Assembly (NCBI RefSeq): GCF_000217715.1 | Contig: NC_015667.1 | Location: forward strand, 1 to 64,000 | Source of the DNA: Halopiger xanaduensis SH-6 | Lineage (GTDB): Archaea; Halobacteriota; Halobacteria; Halobacteriales; Natrialbaceae | Direction of reading: 5' to 3' | Length of the DNA: 64,000 nt | Shown: positions 42,821 to 51,132 of the stretch, in pieces | How positions within the stretch are numbered: the first letter of the stretch is position 1 | Layout: the number at the start of each line of letters is the position of its first letter | Program-made: the position numbers and the translations under genes | The notes under the pieces: model-generated | What the model saw: the letters and a program-made list of their open reading frames with translations, nothing else | Databases searched by the model: none | What the model was told of the DNA's origin: nothing

Positions 42821-43618
42821 ATGGATACTAACTCTCTCGCTGATACTCTTCTCAAGAGATTTGATTGTCTTCAAGAGATCGTCAAACAGCCTGCTGAAAA
42901 GAGAACTCTTGTGGCCTCTTTAGAGATGCCTCGTTCAACCCTTGATGATGTAGTCCGCGAACTAGAACAACAGAATCTTATTGAATACCAGGATGGAAAA
43001 TGGCATCCAACGACGTTCGGAAGACTGGCCTATCAATCGCAGAAGGAGCATATTGAATTCCTTACTGATCTAGAAAAATCTAAGTCAATAATAGAGCCAG
43101 TAGACCCAAATTGTCCACTCAGTCCAGAATTTATTCAATCTGCAGATGTTCATGAACCCCATCCAAATGTAGCTGGTGACCTGATGGCAGTGGTAATTGA
43201 TGAGATTCAAGATTCAACTGAGATTCGCATAGCAACACCACGTGTGGTAGCGGGATACCACGATCAATTCTACCAATCATGTATCTCAGATGAGAAGGAC
43301 TCAATCGAAATAATTCTGCCAAGGAAGGTCTATAACTGGTTATCTTCTGAATATCCTGAAGATGTTAAAGAAATTAGTGAGCTATCATCTCTCAAAATTC
43401 TTTGTGCTGAAATCCCATTTTCATTTGGCCTTACTATCGTTGATAATATGACAGCAATTGTGGTCGTTTTCGCTGAACGCGGCATATTTGGCCTGATCAT
43501 TAACGATACAGACTCTGCATTAGATTGGGCTAATGAAGTTTATGCACAAATACGAGAAAATGCCATTCCTATCACAGCATCTGAAGAGGTGGGTCAAGAA
43601 CTATCTTACTCCGAGTAA
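42821..43618 (+). CDS. wHTH regulator with FilR1-like ligand domain
   Basis: The 265-residue protein has an N-terminal winged HTH (residues about 5-75; MPRSTLDDVVRELEQQNLI as the recognition region) and a C-terminal alpha/beta domain as in FilR1/DUF1724-type regulators of archaea (RIATPRVVAGYHDQF, ILPRKVYNWL, FGLTIVDNMTAIVVVFAERG, then DTDSALDWANEVY). Such regulators respond to small ligands or stress. A TATA-like ATTAAATAC is near 42670, about 150 nt upstream; the remaining 42522-42820 spacer has nothing else. AT-rich compared with flanks. Confidence 0.7.
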   Translation: MDTNSLADTLLKRFDCLQEIVKQPAEKRTLVASLEMPRSTLDDVVRELEQQNLIEYQDGKWHPTTFGRLAYQSQKEHIEFLTDLEKSKSIIEPVDPNCPLSPEFIQSADVHEPHPNVAGDLMAVVIDEIQDSTEIRIATPRVVAGYHDQFYQSCISDEKDSIEIILPRKVYNWLSSEYPEDVKEISELSSLKILCAEIPFSFGLTIVDNMTAIVVVFAERGIFGLIINDTDSALDWANEVYAQIRENAIPITASEEVGQELSYSE

Positions 43619-43682
43619 CGAGATCTGTAAATAGATCACAGTAGCATCCTCAGCTGAGGCAGTTGTCTCTTCTGATGATTGC

Positions 43683-43979
43683 TCAACTTTCCCGAGTGGG
43701 TGGACTTTGAGAACAGAGAGTTCCTCGTGGTGGACCTAAGAGATGTGCGCCCGCGGTGATGTCTTGTCTGATGTCGAACTCTGAGAGTTGATTCATCTGC
43801 TCGTCAGAAATGTTGCACGAACGATCCAGTGTCGCGATTTCCTCCTTACCGAATCGCAGCAGGATCTTCGTCTCCATGTTCAACCGGAGCGGCTTGTAGA
43901 CGTCATTCAACTTCTGTGGGATTCGAGCATCAATATCCGTCTCAAGCCGTCTACGTTGAGAGGAAGAAGATTGTCTGTT
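43683..43979 (-). pseudogene. HerA/ATPase-like C-terminal remnant
   Basis: An open frame without a credible start. Its sequence pattern (a strand with 'LLRFG', a helix with 'DEQMNQLSEFDI', and a final glycine-rich 'AGAHLLGPPRG') resembles the last 90 residues of archaeal HerA-type ATPases. The assignment is weak and rests on pattern alone. Confidence 0.3.
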
Positions 43980-44528
43980 GGAGCGTCTTGATGGTATCCT
44001 TGTACCGGACATCAGTCAGTTTATTCGGTGCGAGAGAGTGTTCTGGTACGAGTCAGAACAGACTTACTGGCGCTGTAGACTTTTGGATATTATCCGTCAG
44101 ATGGACCAGAGTAAATATGTGTATATCCGGTAGAAGTCCAAATGTTGTATGAAGCATCAGTACTCTATAATTCGTGTGACGAGAGTTACGTGTCTACTGG
44201 TTAATTAAGTAGGAGAAAGTCGCTAGATTACTTCATAATTCTCATTATGGAAGATCCACCCCGTAGAATTCGTCCGACTCGGGGAGATAGTCGTCATCAT
44301 TCTCGGCAGGTGTCTCGAGGTATCAGAACAGAGCTTCGATTTCGTATTCAAGTCCGTACTTCGTCGCTCGTTCTTGGAAACCATCTCGTTGACGTCGACG
44401 CAACTGAGCGACAGCAGACAGTACGAGTGATGGTGGCTGTCGTCGATCAACAACATGTGACAGCAGAGTTCCGCCGGCGAGTCTTCTTCTAGGTCCTTAA
44501 GAGTGAATCGTCTTGGGGTCAAGCCTTG

Positions 44529-44574
44529 AGGCACTCGGCCTACCCCGCCTGTAGGCTCCGCGAATCGTTTTTTG
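44529..44574 (+). repeat. 46-nt direct repeat, copy 2
   Basis: Matches 37813-37858 with 4 differences in 46 nt and ends in CGAATCGTTTTTTG, directly followed by hairpin copy k and the SWIM gene. The T-run is the T-rich flank seen before most hairpins, so the repeat extends the leader region upstream. Confidence 0.6.
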
Positions 44575-44575
44575 T

Positions 44576-44596
44576 GCGCCAAGAGGCGTGAGGCGC
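44576..44596 (+). promoter_or_regulatory. 11-nt-loop hairpin, copy k
   Basis: A perfect 5-bp stem GCGCC/GGCGC (44576-44580 with 44592-44596) closes the loop AAGAGGCGTGA; TTTTTTG lies immediately upstream. ATG 44622 is 25 nt after the stem. Confidence 0.65.
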
Positions 44597-44621
44597 GATT
44601 CCGTCCGCCTCGAGATCAGTG

Positions 44622-45185
44622 ATGAGTACTGACCGACCGATTCAGAGCGAGACGCATCGAGAGCGGTCGACTGACGACGAATTCACAAACGACCGTTCCC
44701 AGCACTACCCAGGTGATACCGCTCGCCTGAACGGACACGAACTCGTTGCGATCGACGAGTGGCTCCCCGGCAAAGCGCCGTCACCCTACGACATCGACCT
44801 CACAGATAGCTACGAGTATCGGACCCGCTACTGGCGCTGCAAGAACTGCGGTCAAGAGCGCAACCGGCGCGACGAGTTCACGACCCTCTGTGAGGACCCG
44901 CAGCCACAGACCCCGCTCGAGGCCGGCGGGTACTCGATCGACGAGCCACGGACCCGCCGAGCCCTTACCGAAGCGATCGACGCCCACTTCGCTCACCCGG
45001 GACCGATCTACGAGGTCGTCAGCGAAAGCGAGAGCACGTACAAAGTCAACGTCGATGAGGAGACGTGCACTTGCCCTGATTTCGAACAGCGCCAACCAGA
45101 CGGCGGCTGCAAGCATCTGCGCCGTGTCGACCTCGAGATCCGGACTGGGCTTGTCCCGGACCCAGATGGAACCTTCCAACGATGA
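44622..45185 (+). CDS. SWIM zinc-finger protein
   Basis: The 187-residue protein has an internal CKNCG pair and a C-terminal SWIM motif: YKVNVDEETCTCPDF with a C-x-C, then GGCKHLRRV with C-x-H. SWIM domains bind DNA or proteins. The N-terminal 60 residues are polar and disordered-looking. ATG 44622 is preferred; GTG 44619 is one codon earlier. The hairpin element lies 25 nt upstream. Similar SWIM proteins are frequent on haloarchaeal plasmids. Confidence 0.7.
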   Translation: MSTDRPIQSETHRERSTDDEFTNDRSQHYPGDTARLNGHELVAIDEWLPGKAPSPYDIDLTDSYEYRTRYWRCKNCGQERNRRDEFTTLCEDPQPQTPLEAGGYSIDEPRTRRALTEAIDAHFAHPGPIYEVVSESESTYKVNVDEETCTCPDFEQRQPDGGCKHLRRVDLEIRTGLVPDPDGTFQR

Positions 45186-45466
45186 GACTCTCGAAAATTT
45201 TTGCTAACTGGGTTAACTTGCAGAGCAAGCGCCTGTACGACCGTATCTAGATCGACTCACTGCCGAATTCGACACTGTTTGACAGCGACGTGCCGAGCCA
45301 CGCGAGGCAGGTCCACTCATCCCCACTCGATGTTATCGAACACTCCCAGTGCCATCCACACTGTCGAGTGGGATACCCTGTTGGATTCGATGGACGAGCT
45401 TTCCCTGCTTGTACCCTTTTCAACGGGGACGTTTCTTAAGAGCCAGTAATAGTACCATTAGGATAA

Positions 45467-46300
45467 CTACTCCTCGTCACCCTTCCATGTGACGGTCCGG
45501 CCCCATGTCGTCGCCTTCCCCCAAAGGCCAGATCGCATGCACTCCAGTTCGACGATTTGAGAGTTGTCAACGAAGAGGTTTATCTCCGGGCCGAAGTTCT
45601 TGATGTACCACTCGAACATCTCAGGTCCAGGCGCCTCGAAGACAAGGTTCTCGATTCCAAGCCCATTCGCAATCTGGTAGGCGACATCCGTCCGCCACTC
45701 GTTGACCTCCTCGGTTATGCCCTCCGCCTCGACCATCAGGAGGTCCGCGCCCGCCTCCAGATGGCGTTTCCCCTCCTCGAGAGCCTGCTCGGGGTCCTGC
45801 TGGCCCTGTTCCTCGAGGACATCCGGGTCCGTCGCACCGCCGGCACCGAACTGGACGTTGATCTCGGGCTTTGGATCGATCTCGTAGTCCTCCGCGACGA
45901 TCTCCGTCATCCGCACCATGTCGTCTGTCCCGATGGCCAGGAAGCCACTTGAGAGTTCTACGATGTCGAACCCGAGCCGCTCGGCCTCCTCGAAGTACTG
46001 CTCGACCTTGTCGTTGTCGCGGACCAGGACGTTCTCGACGTAGCCGCCAGTCGAGACTTTAACGTCGTACTCGTGGCAGATGTCGATTAACTCCGTCACC
46101 GCCTCCTCAGGCATCAGCGCGAAGGACCCACCGCTGAACTTGTAGATATCTACATACTGTCCCATCGTCTCTAGAAGGTCACGAAGCTCGCGCGGGCCCA
46201 TCGGATCGTAATACGGCCCACGGATCTCCGTGATCCCCTTCTCTCTGGGCTTCTCCTCGCGCTCGTTGTGGTGTAGGAATTCGAACGTACGGTCTACCAT
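45467..46300 (-). CDS. ComA-like phosphosulfolactate synthase family protein
   Basis: The 277-residue protein fits the phosphosulfolactate synthase (ComA) family: REKGITEIRGPYY, YVDIYKFSGGSF, VSTGGYVENVL, LGFDIVELSSGF, KPEINVQFGAGG, LLMVEAEGITE. ComA joins sulfite and phosphoenolpyruvate in coenzyme M synthesis; haloarchaea do not make methane, so a related sulfonate or carboxylate reaction is more likely here. It and the next minus-strand gene (MmgE/PrpD) are 128 nt apart and probably act in one pathway. Both are GC-rich like chromosomal genes. Confidence 0.75.
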   Translation of the reverse strand: MVDRTFEFLHHNEREEKPREKGITEIRGPYYDPMGPRELRDLLETMGQYVDIYKFSGGSFALMPEEAVTELIDICHEYDVKVSTGGYVENVLVRDNDKVEQYFEEAERLGFDIVELSSGFLAIGTDDMVRMTEIVAEDYEIDPKPEINVQFGAGGATDPDVLEEQGQQDPEQALEEGKRHLEAGADLLMVEAEGITEEVNEWRTDVAYQIANGLGIENLVFEAPGPEMFEWYIKNFGPEINLFVDNSQIVELECMRSGLWGKATTWGRTVTWKGDEE

Positions 46301-46428
46301 AATACGATTGTAGCTTCGCTCTCTGAGTCCTTAGTGAGAGGGGGGTGACCAGTTCGATCCGCAATTGAGGGGTGTCATCTGCCGCAGACCGAAGAACAGG
46401 AACAGCTGGTCACCCTCTATCCAGCGAG

Positions 46429-47793
46429 TTATACAACATCTTGGGCCAGCAGGGTAACGAGGTCGGTGACGGTTGTCGACTCCAAGTCCTTAACTGTTGC
46501 AACGATATCGTCCCGGCGATCCTTGTCGAGTCTAGTGCCGGCCGTGTCGTGGAACTTCGTTTCGACTTGATTCCAACTCATCGGATTCGTTGGATGGCCT
46601 TGGAAGGCATCCTTCTCGACCACGTGAGTAGTACCGTCGTTAAGTTCGACCGTCACGCGGGCGGGCATCTCCCCAGCTTCAAACTGTTCAGTGAATTCTT
46701 CGTCCTCCTCAACGGTGACGTGCCGGAGGAGATACTGGACGTCATCTTGGATGATGCGGTCGGGCTCATACTGGGTGTTACCCATCTCCCGGTCAAGCAG
46801 CGCCGCTGCCAGCATATACGGTAGCGAGTGGTCGGCCTGGGCCTTCGTCTCGACCGTATGGCGATCGCCCTCACCGCCACCGATAATGAGCTTAGCACCG
46901 GCGAACGTTTCTAAATCAATGAGTTTCACGTTACTTCCATCGAGATCCTCTTGCTCCGCCAGTTCGATAACGCCTTCAACGGCAGACTGGGCGTACGTTT
47001 CAGCGACATATCGCTTCGTCATGACGTCATGGACGCGCGTGCAACCTGGGTCAAGGTCAACCTCGAACTCGCCGCTGATGGTCTGCTTCCACCCCTTTTG
47101 CCCTTCGAAGAGGTCCTTGGGTCCCTCCATCCCGTCACTGGCCAACAGGGCTGCATAGACGGCATTGCGGGCAGCATTGGCCGAGGCGATGCCCTTCCAC
47201 TCGTTGATGCCGCCGGTACGAGTTACACGAAGGGCGTTGTGAGCGGTGCCGGCGATGCCGATGGCGTCCCTGGTCGTCTCGACATCGAGGTCGAGTACCT
47301 TCGCGACGCCGCAAACCGCCGAGAGTACCGTGTGAGTCACGTGGTCCCATCCTTTGTCTCTGACAGGAGCATTCCAAGCGAGTTCGCCTTGGACCTCGTA
47401 GGCGACACCGATACCTTCCAAGAGTTCCTCGCCAGAGGCATCAACGACCTCGGCAGCAGCGACGACCGCACCGATGTTGTCGCTCGGGTGGGGCGTCTCG
47501 CCGGGCGCGAGAAAGGAGTCCATGAAGTCGAGATAGCGCGTCAGCGCGGTATTGTGCATCGCGGCGCCGACCGGCGATGCGGTCTCGCCACGCCCCCAGA
47601 GCGTACAGTCATCGCCAGGATTAGCACGCTGGACTGTCTGGTGGACGACCTCCACCGGCTCCGCTCCAAGAGCATTGATCCCGATCCCGACCGAGTCGAG
47701 TACTCGCTTTTTTAGTTCCGTCTGCGTGTCCTCGGAAAACTCCTCAGCAGAGACTTCTTGGACGAACTCGGCGAGTTCCTCAGTCGTCGTCAT
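46429..47793 (-). CDS. MmgE/PrpD family dehydratase-like protein
   Basis: The 454-residue protein matches the MmgE/PrpD family (2-methylcitrate dehydratase and relatives): LKKRVLDSVGIGINALGAEP near the start, AAMHNTALTRYLDFMDSF, PSDNIGAVVAAAEV, GIAGTAHNALRVTRTGG, RYVAETYAQSAVEG. Length is normal. Family members hydrate or dehydrate small carboxylic acids. Linked to the ComA-like gene on the same strand; the combined pathway is not known to me. The start ATG 47793 is the first of the frame. Confidence 0.8.
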   Translation of the reverse strand: MTTTEELAEFVQEVSAEEFSEDTQTELKKRVLDSVGIGINALGAEPVEVVHQTVQRANPGDDCTLWGRGETASPVGAAMHNTALTRYLDFMDSFLAPGETPHPSDNIGAVVAAAEVVDASGEELLEGIGVAYEVQGELAWNAPVRDKGWDHVTHTVLSAVCGVAKVLDLDVETTRDAIGIAGTAHNALRVTRTGGINEWKGIASANAARNAVYAALLASDGMEGPKDLFEGQKGWKQTISGEFEVDLDPGCTRVHDVMTKRYVAETYAQSAVEGVIELAEQEDLDGSNVKLIDLETFAGAKLIIGGGEGDRHTVETKAQADHSLPYMLAAALLDREMGNTQYEPDRIIQDDVQYLLRHVTVEEDEEFTEQFEAGEMPARVTVELNDGTTHVVEKDAFQGHPTNPMSWNQVETKFHDTAGTRLDKDRRDDIVATVKDLESTTVTDLVTLLAQDVV

Positions 47794-47967
47794 ATCTCTG
47801 AGTACGGTTGCTCGCGGGAAACTCCTTTACCCAGCATTCATCTAGAAAGGACGCAGTCGATTCATCTGCTTCCGTTCTTAGATAGACGCAGTTGTAGCCA
47901 TAGTTTTGCCTGCAGGGTAGGCTCCGCCAACGGTCACACTCAGTAGCATTCTCGAGGCGGTTTGTTG

Positions 47968-47986
47968 CCCGAGGAGGGGTGGCGGG
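47968..47986 (+). promoter_or_regulatory. 11-nt-loop hairpin, copy d
   Basis: The stem CCCG/CGGG (47968-47971 with 47983-47986) closes the loop AGGAGGGGTGG; TTTGTTG lies upstream at 47961-47967. ATG 48018 is 31 nt after the stem. Confidence 0.6.
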
Positions 47987-48017
47987 GCGGCCAGTCAGGT
48001 GCCTCGTCGGAGAAACG

Positions 48018-48965
48018 ATGGCTACGGATCAGACCGTCAGCAGTCGCTCTACTCGAGACGCATCGCAACAGTCGCAATCGACACTGTCATGTCCTGAGTG
48101 CAGTGGCACTCTCGTCACAGCGAACCGCGAAGCGCACTGTCGAGAGTGTGGCTTGATCGTCGACGAAAACCAGCTCGACCACGGTCCCGAATGGTTCGCC
48201 TCGGAGGCAGACTCGAGCCGACGTCGAACGGGGGCACCGCTCACTGCAGGACGGCACGATCGCGGACTGTCGACCGAGATCGGCAGATACAGAGATGGAC
48301 AGGGAAACACACTCTCGGGGCAAAAACGCCGTCAGCTCAATCGCCTTCGACGCGAACACCGACGCAGCCAATGGCGGTCAAAGCGTGAGCGGAATCTGGC
48401 GACTGGCCTCGGTGAAGTTCGTCGACTCGTAAGCGCGCTTGGGTTATCCGACTCGTTGCGGGAACAGGCGTGTTCGCTCTTTCGGCGCGCTCAAAAAGAA
48501 GACCTCTGTCGTGGACGATCACTCGAGGGAGTCGCAGCAGCCAGCGTGTATGCAGTATCTCGCTGTAATGGACTCGGGCGGCCCCTCGAGGAGATCAGTC
48601 AGGTAGCAACGTGCTCACGATCACAGCTCGAGTGTGCCTACTCGGCAATGAACACCGAACTCGAGCTTCCGACAGCAGTTCCACAGCCCAAAAGCGTTCT
48701 TCCCCGACTCGCAACCGAACTGGGCGCACCAGACGAAATTCAGTATCGGGCACTCGAATTAGCGACGATCGCAGCGAACGTAGGGATCACAACTGGACGT
48801 CACCCGCACGGATTCGCTGCCGCCTGTCTGTACAGAGCGGGCCAGGAACGCGGTTGGATGACTTCACAACAGGAACTCGCTGCAGTATCGAACACGTCGC
48901 CAAAAACGATACGAGCACACAGGGACACGCTTCTCGAGGTCTTAGAGGATCAGGAGAAGGGATGA
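48018..48965 (+). CDS. tfb: transcription initiation factor TFB-like
   Basis: The 315-residue protein is a TFB (TFIIB homologue). It has an N-terminal zinc ribbon (C25, C28, C41, C44; CPECSG, CRECGL), a B-finger-like linker (RRTGAPLT, HDRGLSTEIG), and two cyclin repeats (RLVSALGLSDSL, and VLPRLATELGAPDEIQYRALEL), the last with HGFAAACLYRAG and a helix-turn-helix TSPKTIRAHRDTLLEVL. Haloarchaea carry many TFB copies that redirect RNA polymerase. ATG 48018 fits 31 nt after a hairpin element; upstream frame to 47979 is not used. The last third is duplicated and decayed at 50748-51086. Confidence 0.85.
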   Translation: MATDQTVSSRSTRDASQQSQSTLSCPECSGTLVTANREAHCRECGLIVDENQLDHGPEWFASEADSSRRRTGAPLTAGRHDRGLSTEIGRYRDGQGNTLSGQKRRQLNRLRREHRRSQWRSKRERNLATGLGEVRRLVSALGLSDSLREQACSLFRRAQKEDLCRGRSLEGVAAASVYAVSRCNGLGRPLEEISQVATCSRSQLECAYSAMNTELELPTAVPQPKSVLPRLATELGAPDEIQYRALELATIAANVGITTGRHPHGFAAACLYRAGQERGWMTSQQELAAVSNTSPKTIRAHRDTLLEVLEDQEKG

Positions 48966-49108
48966 CGACCTCGAGGACCGTCGCGGTCACGAACTTTCGC
49001 GGGCCGATGTCGTCGGGGCCTTGATGGCGAACTTCGAACAGAACCTCGAGGATACCCGCAGCAGTTCCGTTCGACGATGTGGCGGCCAGTGAACCTGCGG
49101 TTCCCGAG

Positions 49109-50266
49109 CTAGTGATCCGGCCTTCTCTCGAGGATGTCGAAGATATCGATTGCTTTGTACTCTTGATTCCGCTGTTTGCCAGTTGTCTCGACGAGGACAC
49201 CGTCGGATATTAACTCCTCGATAGCGTTATACGCAGTTTGTCGACTGACGTCGAACTCGTCTTGGACATCGTTGGCAGTGAAGTACGGCATATCGAAGAC
49301 GCCCCGTGCAAGGCGATGACTCGTTTTCTGGTGTGGGTACCGTTGCTCATAGTCGCGCCGGAGTTCCATCAACCGCTGTGTCCGCTTATACGAGTCCCGC
49401 GCCTGTTCCTCGATCCCTTCGATAAAGAACGTGATCCAGTCGTGCCAGTCCCCGGTTTCGCTTACGGCGCGCATCTTTTCGACGTATTCCTGCTTGTTGC
49501 GATTGAAGTAGGCGCTCGGATAGAGATACGGCTCGCTCAGATACCCTACAGCACAGAGCTGTAATACGATGAGAATGCGACCAAGTCGGCCATTCCCGTC
49601 TTCACAGGGATGAACCGTTTCGAACTGATAATGCGTAATCGCGAGATCAATGAGCGGGTGATATTGACCGCCCATCTGGATATATGTCTCTAGAGAGTCC
49701 ATCAGCTCGGGAACCGATTGGTGCGGCGGCGGAACGAACGGGGGCTGACTGGCGTACGGTGAAGGAAGGTGGACATCGATCGTCCGCCATTCTCCCACGA
49801 CCTCGCCTTCATTGCGAACGTTTTCGAGGAGCAATTCGTGGAGCGACTGGAGGAGGTCGAGCGTTATCAGCTCCCCCTGTTTGATCGCGTCGAATCCTCT
49901 CTGAAGGGCGCGTTCGGCGTTCAGGACCTCCTGCAAGTCCCGGCTCACGTCGACGTTTTCGTCTTGGCCGGTCTGTGTGTGATGGGCGTATACCTCGTCC
50001 ATATCGACATCAGCACCCTCTATTTCAGCAGTCTCGACGGCCTCGAGTCGGACGAGGGATGTATAGAGGACCGGTGAGAAATCGACGGTTGGACTGATCC
50101 CGTCGATTCGGCCGAGTTGAAAGGACGCATCGGCGATAAGCTCCGTGAGTTCATCGTCGACATCAATTCGTGTCGAGAGGGGGAGTTTCTCTGGAATGTA
50201 GTATGGATGTGGATGAGACTCGCGATAGTGGCCGGGTGCCTCTTCCGGAAGTTCTCGAGTCGGCAT
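49109..50266 (-). CDS. Fic-domain protein, probable AMP-transferase
   Basis: The 385-residue protein has the canonical Fic motif HPCEDGNGRLGR (219-230; Cys replaces the usual Phe) preceded by TDIA-type helices, and an N-terminal inhibitory motif TAEIEG (79-84, the [S/T]xxxE[G/N] alpha-inh motif). A C-terminal wHTH-like segment (VQDEFDVSRQTAYNAIEEL) follows. Fic proteins transfer AMP to target proteins; the inhibitory helix keeps activity low. The wHTH tail may let it autoregulate. Divergent neighbours; no separate antitoxin gene is visible. Confidence 0.8.
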   Translation of the reverse strand: MPTRELPEEAPGHYRESHPHPYYIPEKLPLSTRIDVDDELTELIADASFQLGRIDGISPTVDFSPVLYTSLVRLEAVETAEIEGADVDMDEVYAHHTQTGQDENVDVSRDLQEVLNAERALQRGFDAIKQGELITLDLLQSLHELLLENVRNEGEVVGEWRTIDVHLPSPYASQPPFVPPPHQSVPELMDSLETYIQMGGQYHPLIDLAITHYQFETVHPCEDGNGRLGRILIVLQLCAVGYLSEPYLYPSAYFNRNKQEYVEKMRAVSETGDWHDWITFFIEGIEEQARDSYKRTQRLMELRRDYEQRYPHQKTSHRLARGVFDMPYFTANDVQDEFDVSRQTAYNAIEELISDGVLVETTGKQRNQEYKAIDIFDILERRPDH

Positions 50267-50539
50267 TTGACTATACCACGAGTTCCAGCTTGTTAATCAT
50301 ATTGCTCTTAAACCGATTTGATTACTGGGCTCTGAGAGGGGACTCGATCAAAATACGAGGCGCGAGTTTTGGAGAACGTGGCGCCATCCACCACCGTACG
50401 CAAACCGACCGTCGAATTGATCGGACTAGAACAGTGGTTGTTGCATATCACCGTAGACTGCCATCAGCTACGTCGGCTACCTGCGGTTCTGGCGCGCTCT
50501 TATATCTGAATTCGGCCGGTTGGTCGGAATCGTTTGGCG

Positions 50540-50755
50540 ATGAATTTCGATCAGACTACGCAGGCCCTGATTGACAGCGACGTGTGGACGGATGTCGAAA
50601 TGGTCGCGAACGGCTATCTCACCCCGTACCTCGTCGATACGGCGACAGGTACGATGCTCCCGTTCAAAGTGTTTGGTATCGGCGGGATGGCTCTCGGCGA
50701 AATGGTCGTTAACAACCGTGCGTTCATCCTCGGTTCGGGCCCGTTCGTCGTCCCT
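50540..50755 (+). pseudogene. truncated small gene joined to TFB fragment
   Basis: ATG 50540 (or 50534) starts MNFDQTTQALIDSDVW, then VANGYLTPYLVDTATG, MLPFKVFGIGGMALGEM and FILGSGPFVVP, after which the sequence changes into the TFB-like fragment in another frame. The family is unknown; the gene seems cut by the recombination that brought in the TFB piece. Confidence 0.4.
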
Positions 50756-51086
50756 CGAATGTGCGTATTCGGCGATAACACCGAACTCGAGCTTCCGACA
50801 GCTTCCACAGCCCAAAAGCGTTCTTCCACGACTCGCAACCGAACTGGGAACTCCAGACAAAATCCAGCATCGGGCGCTCGAATTGGCGGCACTTGCAGAG
50901 GACGCCGGGATCACGATTGGAGGTCACCTGCATGGATTTGCTGCAGGCTACCTGTACAGAGCAGGCCAGAAACGCGGTTGGATGGCTACACAGCAGGAAC
51001 TCGCCGCAGTATCGAACACGTCGCCGACAACGATTCGGTCACATAGGGACGCGCTTCTCGAGGTTTTGGAGGTTCAAGAGAGATAA
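50748..51086 (+). pseudogene. 3' fragment of TFB gene with frameshift
   Basis: From about 50748 the plus frame gives SSLECAYSAITPN, then PQPKSVLPRLATELGTPD, HGFAAGYLYRAGQKRGW and TSPTTIRSHRDALLEVLEVQ, closely matching residues about 204-313 of the TFB at 48018. Short deletions between 50770 and 50810 break the frame relative to the parent. Only the second cyclin repeat and HTH remain, so it is unlikely to function. Confidence 0.65.
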
Positions 51087-51132
51087 TGACCTCGAATTTA
51101 AGTAAGAAGCCGCAGCCAACGCCAGTGGACCA

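Larger units (their letters stand above)
43619..44575. other. decayed gene region
   Basis: About 1 kb with no intact gene. The minus frame 43683-43979 reads TDIDARIPQKLNDVYKPLR, then ILLRFGKEEIATLDRS and FDIRQDITAGAHLLGPPR, like the C-terminus of a HerA-type or other ATPase but without its start. Minus frame 44223-44582 also contains protein-like stretches (KDLEEDSPAELCCHMLLIDD). Both appear to be remains of one or two inactivated minus-strand genes. The 46-nt repeat (copy 2) closes the region. Confidence 0.4.

Noticed and set aside
44223-44582. 119-codon minus-strand frame
   Set aside because: Part of it is the 46-nt repeat read backwards, and the rest is histidine/cysteine-rich without a start or family; treated as decayed DNA.
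46951-47715. 254-codon plus-strand frame across 46.9-47.7 kb
   Set aside because: Antisense of the MmgE/PrpD gene, whose sequence is clearly conserved; no start signal or domain on the plus side.
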